11,680 nt of DNA. Origin: Candidatus Falkowiibacteriota bacterium (GTDB lineage Bacteria; Patescibacteriota; Patescibacteriia; Patescibacteriales; SZUA-104). The notes under the pieces were generated by a model that was not told where the DNA came from, searched no databases, and saw only the letters and a list, made by a program, of their open reading frames with translations. The position numbers were made by a program, and so were the translations under genes. Numbering within the stretch: the stretch's first letter is position 1; each line of letters starts with the position of its first letter. Shown here piece by piece: positions 6,833-11,680 of the stretch. The stretch spans positions 1 to 11,680 of the forward strand of contig JALUVW010000133.1 of NCBI GenBank assembly GCA_027020105.1, in the 5' to 3' direction.

Positions 6833-6916
6833 GCACATCCAGCGAGATTGACTTTTTCGCTCAAAATAACGGCAAATCAATAATCGCCGGAAATTTTTAC
6901 TCCTCCGGTCGCCTGT

Positions 6917-6938
6917 TTTTATTATAATTTTATTATAA
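6917..6938. repeat. 11-bp tandem repeat TTTTATTATAA x2
   Basis: Two perfect adjacent copies at 6917-6927 and 6928-6938, immediately outside the MITE-like segment. On the minus strand each copy contains TATAAT, so the duplication doubles the -10 box of the promoter at 6932-6960. Confidence 0.85.
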
Positions 6939-6960
6939 TAAATATTCCGCTATCTGTCCA
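6932..6960 (-). promoter_or_regulatory. Near-consensus sigma-70 type promoter at the end of dnaE
   Basis: On the minus strand TGGACA (6955-6960, 5 of 6) and TATAAT (6932-6937, 6 of 6) are separated by exactly 17 bp, the best promoter match in the window. The -35 lies within the last codons of dnaE. Transcription would start near 6925 and run through the 170-bp segment towards the small gene, giving a leader of roughly 195-235 nt depending on which start codon is used. A second TATAAT 11 bp downstream comes from the tandem duplication. Confidence 0.65.
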
Positions 6961-9900
6961 CTATCGTAATCGCGTCTCCCAGTACATTGTTTATTGACTG
7001 AATCAAGGACTCGTTATTATTCACGCGGAAGCCTGTTTCCAAAATTTTGTCGCCGTCTCCATGCTTCACTTTAAAGTAAACCTTGCTCTCCCCCGAATAC
7101 TTGATAAATAATTCTCGCAGTTTGTTGAGCATGGCTTTGTCAAGGTCTTGGTTGAGGACCAGTTTTAACGGCTTCGCCGGTGAATTTTTCAAAGCGCCCC
7201 CGTTAACCGAATTGCCGCCATTGCCGCCGGCGCGCGCGAACCGCGGCGGCGCGTCCCGTCCGCTTATCGCCTCAAAATTTTTTACGGACTTTTGAATATC
7301 CTCCAAGTCCAGCAAAACGGCCTTATCCGCCAATAACTTCGTTTCCTTGTCCTTGTCGGATAATTTTCCTTGGCAAAGGACCGCTCTCCCTTCCTGCCAA
7401 ATTGATTTCGTTTCTTTGAGAAGGCGGGGGAAAACCAAAATTTCCATATTGCCGGCCGCGTCTTCAATTTTTACGAATAACATTGCCTCGTTATTGCGGG
7501 TATTGATTTTTTTAATGTTTGATATTATTCCGGCAATATTCACGGATTTCACGCCCGCTCGCGGGGCCAAACCGGCCAAAGGCTCAATTATGTTCTCCAA
7601 ATGCTTCTTATACTCATTAAAAGGGTGCTCGCTAATGTAAACGCCCAGCAATTCCTTTTCCCACGCCAAGCTTTCCCGCCGATCGGCCGGCGGGGCGGGC
7701 CGTAATTTGATTTTGCGCTCCACGTTCAAGGCGGGGGCGTTGGAGAACAAACTTTCCTGCCCGTTTTCCCGCGACCTGCTTATTTCCTTGCTGAAATTAA
7801 GCAAATTTTCCATATTGGCCAAAAATTGCCCCCGTTCGGCGAATTTATCCAGCGCTCCGCTCTTAATCAAACTTTCCAACGACTTCTTGTTCAAGTCCTT
7901 GTTGGTTACGCGCTCCAAGAAATCGGTTATGTCTTTAAACGGGCCGTTTTCTTTTCGCTCCTTGATTATCGCGTCGGCGATATTTTCTCCCACATTCTTA
8001 ATGGCTTTCAATCCGAATCGTATCGTCTTCACCTCCGCGTTTTTGTCCACCACTTCGTTTTTCTCGGTGCCGGCGGTTACTGCCGTAAACGAACCGAAGG
8101 ATTGGTTTATGTCCGGGCTCTTCACCTCAATGCCCATTTTGCGGCACTCTTCAATCTCAACGGCGATTCTGTCTATGTTTTGTTGGTCGGCGGTCAGAAG
8201 CGCCGCCATAAACTCCGTGGGCCAATGCGCTTTCAAGTAGGCGGTCTGATAACCGATTAAAGCGTAGCAGGCGGCGTGGCTCCTGTTAAAGCCGTAGCCG
8301 GCGAACGGCTCAATGAAGGAGAAAATCTTTTCCGCCAAAGCGCTGGCAATGCCGTTCTTGACGCAACCGTCAACAAATTTTTCTTTTTGCTCCGCCAGCA
8401 GTTTGGGAATTTTTTTACCCATCGCCTTGCGTAAAACATCGGCCTCGGCCATGGTGAATCCGGCCAAATCGCGAGCCATGCGCATAACCTGCTCCTGATA
8501 AATCGCCACGCCGTATGTTTTATTCAAAATCGGCTCCAATTTGGGATGCAAATAACTCGGCTTTTTCTTGCCGTGCTTGCCGGCGATATAATCCGGTATC
8601 CATTCCATCGGCCCGGGGCGATACAAGGCGACCATGGCGATAATGTCCTCAAACTCCGTTGGCTTTAATTCGCGCATATAACGCTTCATACCGGATGATT
8701 CAAACTGAAACACGCCCGTGGTCTCTCCGTCCCTGAATAATTTGTATGTTTTTTCATCGTCCAGAGGAATTTTGTCAATATCAATATCAATGCCGCGCGT
8801 GTTTTTAACGATCTTAACGGCGCTCTCAATAATGGTTAAGTTCTTTAATCCCAAGAAATCCATTTTCAACAATCCCAAATCTTCAATCGGATGAAGGGAA
8901 TACTGGGACACAATGCTTTTGTCGGATGACGAGGCGTGTTGCAGGGGCACATATTCGGTGAGGGGATCTTTGGCGATGACCACTCCGCAAGCGTGGGTGG
9001 AAGCGTGCCGCGCCACCCCCTCCAGCTTTTTGGCGAAATCCAATATTTTTTTGGCGGCGTCCTCTTTGTAAATTTCTTTCAGTTCGGGAACGGTTTTTAG
9101 GGCTTCGTCCAGCCCCATAAACATGGGAATCATTTTGGCGAGTTTATCGCAATAATCATACGGATAATCCAGCACGCGCCCCACGTCGCGCACGGCCGCT
9201 CTCGCCGCCATTGTTCCGAAAGTGATAATCTGCGCCACGCGATCTTGGCCGTATTTTTTTTCCACGTATTGTATGACTTCATCGCGGCGAGTATCGGCAA
9301 AGTCCAGATCAATATCAGGCATGGAAACGCGGTCGGGATTTAGGAACCGCTCAAACAACAAATCGTATTTTAACGGATCCAAATTGGTAATTCCGGTCAA
9401 ATAGCACACCAAAGAACCGGCGGCCGATCCGCGGCCGGGCCCGACGACTATTCCGTTCTTTTTCGCCCAATTTACGAAATCGGCGACTATAAGAAAGTAA
9501 GACGGCCAGCCCATTTTTTTAATCACTTCCAATTCATAGTCCATTCTTTCCCTAACCTCTTTTAGGGCGGGCGCCCCATCGGCAACGGCCGATCGCGAAA
9601 ACCCGTACCTTTTCTTTATCCCCTCCTCGCACCATTTCCTCAACAAGCTGTTCCCGTCTTCTCCGTCCGGCACCATAAAATACGGCAGTTGAATATTGCC
9701 GAGTTTAAGCTCCAAATCGCACTTATCCGCGATTTTGACCGTGTTTTCTATCGCCTCGGGGACATCCTTGAAAGCCTCCGCCATTTCCCTGCCCGGACGC
9801 AGAGAATAATCCACTCCGGTCATATTCATCCGGTCGCGGTCGTCTTTCTTTTTCTTGTTTTGCAGGCACAAAAGAACGTCTTGCGCTTCCGCGTCTTCCT

Positions 9901-10540
9901 TTTCCAAATAATGCGCGTCGTTGGTGGCCACCAACGGCACATCCAGCTCCCGCGAAAATTCTATCAATTTTTCGTTAACTTCGGTTTGGCCTTCCAGCTC
10001 CGGATGGTCCTGTATTTCCAAATAAAAATTCCCCCGGCCGAAAAGCCGATTATATTCCAAAATTTTTTCCTTCGCTTTTTCCGGCTTTCCGATTCGGATT
10101 AACCGCGGAATTTCCCCGCCAAGACAGGCGGTCATGGCGATTAACCCGCCGCTGTATTTCCGCAAAACCTCCCAATCAACGCGCGGCTTATAATAAAATC
10201 CTTCCAAATGGGCGATGCTCGTAAGCTTGATTAAATTTTTGTAACCATCATAATTTTTGGCAAGCAGTATCAAATGATAATAATTCTTTTCGTCCTCTTT
10301 GGTAATCTTGTCGTGCCTTGAATTTGGAGCCAAATACGCTTCCACCCCGATTATCGGCTTAATGCCGGCCTTTTTGCATTTCTGGTAAAATTCCACGCAA
10401 CCATACATCACCCCGTGGTCGGTCAAAGCCAAAGCCGGCGCTCCGTCATTTTTGGCGCGCTCAACAAGCTCGTCAATTTTTGCGAGGCCGTCCAGCAGGG
10501 AGTAATGGGAATGGGTATGCAGGTGAACGAATTTTGACAT
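6950..10540 (-). CDS. dnaE: DNA polymerase III alpha subunit (DnaE) with intact PHP domain
   Basis: DnaE is the catalytic subunit of the replicative polymerase. The 1196-residue product is normal for DnaE1. Domains in order: PHP (about 1-280); the palm with catalytic D409 and D411 (PDIDLDF) and D561 (KMDFLGL), plus the GPGRGSAAGS motif at 367-376; fingers through about 830; a helix-hairpin-helix region (about 845-900); an OB fold (about 998-1080, VNIAGIISNIKK); a flexible Gly/Asn/Pro-rich linker (about 1088-1125); and a small C-terminal domain. In the PHP domain all nine usual metal ligands are present: H8, H10, D17, H42, E67, H89, C139, D208 and H210. This set is degenerate in E. coli DnaE but complete in species whose polymerase proofreads with its own PHP exonuclease. 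A promoter precedes it, and no Shine-Dalgarno is evident. It is separated from mutM by a terminator. Confidence 0.98.
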   Translation of the reverse strand: MSKFVHLHTHSHYSLLDGLAKIDELVERAKNDGAPALALTDHGVMYGCVEFYQKCKKAGIKPIIGVEAYLAPNSRHDKITKEDEKNYYHLILLAKNYDGYKNLIKLTSIAHLEGFYYKPRVDWEVLRKYSGGLIAMTACLGGEIPRLIRIGKPEKAKEKILEYNRLFGRGNFYLEIQDHPELEGQTEVNEKLIEFSRELDVPLVATNDAHYLEKEDAEAQDVLLCLQNKKKKDDRDRMNMTGVDYSLRPGREMAEAFKDVPEAIENTVKIADKCDLELKLGNIQLPYFMVPDGEDGNSLLRKWCEEGIKKRYGFSRSAVADGAPALKEVRERMDYELEVIKKMGWPSYFLIVADFVNWAKKNGIVVGPGRGSAAGSLVCYLTGITNLDPLKYDLLFERFLNPDRVSMPDIDLDFADTRRDEVIQYVEKKYGQDRVAQIITFGTMAARAAVRDVGRVLDYPYDYCDKLAKMIPMFMGLDEALKTVPELKEIYKEDAAKKILDFAKKLEGVARHASTHACGVVIAKDPLTEYVPLQHASSSDKSIVSQYSLHPIEDLGLLKMDFLGLKNLTIIESAVKIVKNTRGIDIDIDKIPLDDEKTYKLFRDGETTGVFQFESSGMKRYMRELKPTEFEDIIAMVALYRPGPMEWIPDYIAGKHGKKKPSYLHPKLEPILNKTYGVAIYQEQVMRMARDLAGFTMAEADVLRKAMGKKIPKLLAEQKEKFVDGCVKNGIASALAEKIFSFIEPFAGYGFNRSHAACYALIGYQTAYLKAHWPTEFMAALLTADQQNIDRIAVEIEECRKMGIEVKSPDINQSFGSFTAVTAGTEKNEVVDKNAEVKTIRFGLKAIKNVGENIADAIIKERKENGPFKDITDFLERVTNKDLNKKSLESLIKSGALDKFAERGQFLANMENLLNFSKEISRSRENGQESLFSNAPALNVERKIKLRPAPPADRRESLAWEKELLGVYISEHPFNEYKKHLENIIEPLAGLAPRAGVKSVNIAGIISNIKKINTRNNEAMLFVKIEDAAGNMEILVFPRLLKETKSIWQEGRAVLCQGKLSDKDKETKLLADKAVLLDLEDIQKSVKNFEAISGRDAPPRFARAGGNGGNSVNGGALKNSPAKPLKLVLNQDLDKAMLNKLRELFIKYSGESKVYFKVKHGDGDKILETGFRVNNNESLIQSINNVLGDAITIVDR

Positions 10541-10546
10541 AAAAAT

Positions 10547-10595
10547 ACGCGTAACTCAAAATAAACAATTTGGAGTTTAGAATATTTTAACGCGT
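10547..10595 (-). other. Imperfect hairpin in the dnaE leader
   Basis: Two ACGCGT palindromes (10547-10552 and 10590-10595) and an inverted AACTC/GAGTT pair (10553-10557 and 10573-10577) could fold into a stem with an asymmetric bulge, ending 6 nt before the dnaE start codon. It is A/T-rich outside these blocks, so stability is modest. It might influence dnaE translation; this is inference. Confidence 0.35.
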
Positions 10596-10631
10596 TTCAA
10601 GTCGCATATTTTAAATTCCAAGCACATCTTT

Positions 10632-10661
10632 ATAATATAACATTTTAAAACAAATTGGCAA
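10632..10661 (-). promoter_or_regulatory. Candidate dnaE promoter
   Basis: On the minus strand TTGCCA (10656-10661, 5 of 6) is followed after 18 bp by TATTAT (10632-10637, 5 of 6), or after 16 bp by TATATT (10634-10639). Transcription would begin near 10625, giving a leader of about 85 nt. It starts directly after the mutM terminator and overlaps its outer arm. Confidence 0.55.
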
Positions 10662-10760
10662 ACAAAAAAAAGCCGTAGGGGCGAACGGTGTTCGCCCCCA
10701 AACTTTGCTAACGTCACGGCTCGCGTTTTGGCTCCGCGGATCGCGGGCCTTTTTGTTTGC
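10658..10760 (-). terminator. Nested inverted-repeat terminator between mutM and dnaE
   Basis: The outer arms GCAAACAAAAA (10658-10668) and TTTTTGTTTGC (10750-10760) are perfect 11-bp inverted repeats. Inside, on the minus strand, AGCCGT (10716-10721) pairs with ACGGCT (10671-10676) around a strong hairpin with a 9-bp stem (GGGGCGAAC at 10678-10686 with GTTCGCCCC at 10690-10698, 3-nt loop). Eight T residues follow on the minus strand, as in a factor-independent terminator for mutM. A second GC-rich hairpin (GGCTCCGCGGATCGCGGGCC, 10730-10749) is followed by five T residues on the plus strand, so the element looks bidirectional. It begins 3 nt after the mutM stop. Confidence 0.8.
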
Positions 10761-10763
10761 TTC

Positions 10764-11621
10764 TTATTTCTGGCATTTCGGACAATACCTTGTCCCCCGC
10801 CCGCTGATTTTTGTCTTTTTAATCAGCCGGCCGCATTCGCGGCATTTCTCCCCTTCCCGTCCGTACACTTTCAAAAATTTGGTAAAATTTCCCTTATTGC
10901 CTCCACTGTCCACGTAATCGGAAAAAGTGGTGCCGCGATACTTTATCGCTTGCTTTAATACGCTCTCCGCGGCTTTAAATATTTTCCTTAATTCGTTGTT
11001 CGCCAAGCTTCCCGCGGTTCTGTCCGGCCTTATGCCCGATTTGAACAATATTTCGTCCGCGTAAATATTCCCTATTCCCGCTACCAGCTTCTGATTCATT
11101 AACACGGATTTAACGGCCGCTGCTCTGCCTTTAAAAATATCTTTAAAATCCTTAAACTTAAAATCGCCGGACAGCGGCTCTATGCCGTATTCGCTTTTTA
11201 TCGCTTTCAGCTCATTTTCGCCGACTATTTTCAAATAACCGAATTGCCGCATATCATTGAAGTACAACGCGGAGCCATCAACAAATCTGAAAATAATATG
11301 GCTGTATTTATTCGGAAATTCATCAATCATCCCCGGTATTTCATGGCCCCCTTTCACGTATCCGCGGCCGGCGTCATAAACCAGCTGGCCGGTCATTTTT
11401 AAATGAACCAATAAATATTTTCCGCCTTTTAAGTGAAAAATAATCAATTTGCCCACCCTGGAAATATCCTGAAAAGCGTTGCCTTTTAACACTTTTAAAA
11501 AATCTCCGTAATCGCCTTTGATTATTTTTTTCTTCCCAACCTCAACCTCGGCAATCCTTTTGTTCAGGACAACCTTTTTTAAGTCATTTTTAATTGTCTC
11601 CACCTCCGGAAGTTCCGGCAT
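10764..11621 (-). CDS. mutM: Formamidopyrimidine-DNA glycosylase (MutM/Fpg)
   Basis: Fpg removes oxidised purines such as 8-oxoguanine from DNA and cleaves the abasic site in base-excision repair. The start is fixed by chemistry: after removal of Met1, Pro2 of MPELPEVE must be the N-terminal nucleophile. AAGGA (11631-11635) lies 9 nt upstream. A TTG-initiated extension from 11672 would block the active site. The 285-residue product has E3, K58 in the first domain (VGKLIIFHL) and a helix-two-turn-helix at about 165-200 (LMNQKLVAGIGNIYADEI). Its C-terminal zinc finger has C260, C263, C280 and C283, with R275 (SGRGT) in the beta-hairpin loop. The length is slightly above the usual 270. All key residues are intact. 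The 59 bp upstream to the window end show no further gene or clear promoter. Confidence 0.97.
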   Translation of the reverse strand: MPELPEVETIKNDLKKVVLNKRIAEVEVGKKKIIKGDYGDFLKVLKGNAFQDISRVGKLIIFHLKGGKYLLVHLKMTGQLVYDAGRGYVKGGHEIPGMIDEFPNKYSHIIFRFVDGSALYFNDMRQFGYLKIVGENELKAIKSEYGIEPLSGDFKFKDFKDIFKGRAAAVKSVLMNQKLVAGIGNIYADEILFKSGIRPDRTAGSLANNELRKIFKAAESVLKQAIKYRGTTFSDYVDSGGNKGNFTKFLKVYGREGEKCRECGRLIKKTKISGRGTRYCPKCQK

Positions 11622-11630
11622 AATTTTGTT

Positions 11631-11635
11631 TCCTT
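11631..11635 (-). promoter_or_regulatory. Ribosome binding site deciding the mutM start
   Basis: AAGGA on the minus strand, 9 nt before the ATG at 11621, is the clearest Shine-Dalgarno in the window. It supports the start that leaves proline as the second residue. Confidence 0.7.
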
Positions 11636-11680
11636 GCTTAATGATTTTTATCTTGAAAATTCGCTCAAACAATTTTTAGC

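Larger units (their letters stand above)
6745..6914. mobile_element. MITE-like segment with inverted ends and 6-bp flanking repeats
   Basis: The segment ends in a 7-bp perfect inverted repeat, AGGCGAC (6746-6752) and GTCGCCT (6908-6914). It is flanked by exact copies of GTTTTT at 6739-6744 and 6915-6920, which look like a target duplication. It encodes no convincing protein and holds two tandem duplications and two hairpins. Removing it would join a near-consensus promoter to the start of the small gene at a normal distance, as expected of an insertion. The same inverted ends could instead be the closing helix of a structured RNA leader. The flanking repeat is a T-tract, which arises easily by chance, so confidence is moderate to low. 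Confidence 0.35.

Noticed and set aside
6791..6880. 29-codon minus-strand open frame starting with TTG inside the MITE-like segment
   Set aside because: The nearest ribosome-like site, GGAGGA (6901-6906), is 20 nt from the TTG, and the product is short with no recognisable features. It is probably chance in an A/T-rich stretch.
6732..6949. tRNA, tmRNA or CRISPR array in the longer gaps
   Set aside because: No T-loop motif, cloverleaf arms, acceptor CCA or regularly spaced direct repeats were found here or in 10541-10763. The duplications present are adjacent pairs only.
7707..8260. Plus-strand open frames of 177 and 144 codons opposite dnaE
   Set aside because: They lie wholly inside the conserved fingers and helix-hairpin-helix regions of dnaE and overlap each other in different frames, as shadow frames do.
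11622..11672. TTG-initiated N-terminal extension of MutM by 17 residues
   Set aside because: Fpg needs proline directly after the initiator methionine as its catalytic N-terminus, and a good ribosome site supports the internal ATG.

Overview
The window comes from a bacterial chromosome of moderate GC content that uses the standard bacterial code: the genes read through full length, with no in-frame TGA. All seven genes lie on the minus strand, so transcription runs from high to low coordinates. The gene content suggests a member of the Patescibacteria (Candidate Phyla Radiation, Parcubacteria-like). The signs are a membrane-anchored protein with a baseplate-J-like ectodomain, a secreted Kazal-like plus DUF5666-like protein, and a threonyl-tRNA synthetase without its TGS domain. 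This placement is an inference from protein style, not a database result.

In transcription order the layout is as follows. (1) 11621-10764 is mutM/fpg, the formamidopyrimidine-DNA glycosylase, followed by a nested inverted-repeat terminator at 10658-10760. (2) A promoter and an 85-nt leader precede dnaE (10540-6950), the replicative DNA polymerase III alpha subunit, whose PHP domain keeps its full metal-binding set. (3) The 218-bp gap 6949-6732 holds a near-consensus promoter, then a 170-bp MITE-like or structured-RNA segment with short inverted ends and flanking 6-bp repeats, then a small gene of unknown function (6731-6417). (4) A second promoter precedes the baseplate-J-like membrane protein gene (6352-4928), which lies 13 nt upstream of thrS (4914-3145) and is probably co-transcribed with it. 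(5) A promoter and operator-like stretch with two AATAACGTTA boxes precedes the secreted DUF5666-like protein gene (3060-1270), which ends in a hairpin terminator. (6) miaB (1149 to beyond position 1) makes the tRNA ms2i6A methylthiotransferase and is cut by the window edge.

Four genes are core information-processing functions: base-excision repair, replication, tRNA charging and tRNA modification. Three encode surface, secreted or unknown proteins. No RNA gene, CRISPR array, transposase or phage module is recognisable. No gene-free stretch exceeds about 225 bp. The least explained part is the 6745-6938 region: an inverted-ended segment with two internal tandem duplications, sitting between a strong promoter and the small unknown gene. 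It is the best candidate for something undescribed, but the evidence is structural only.
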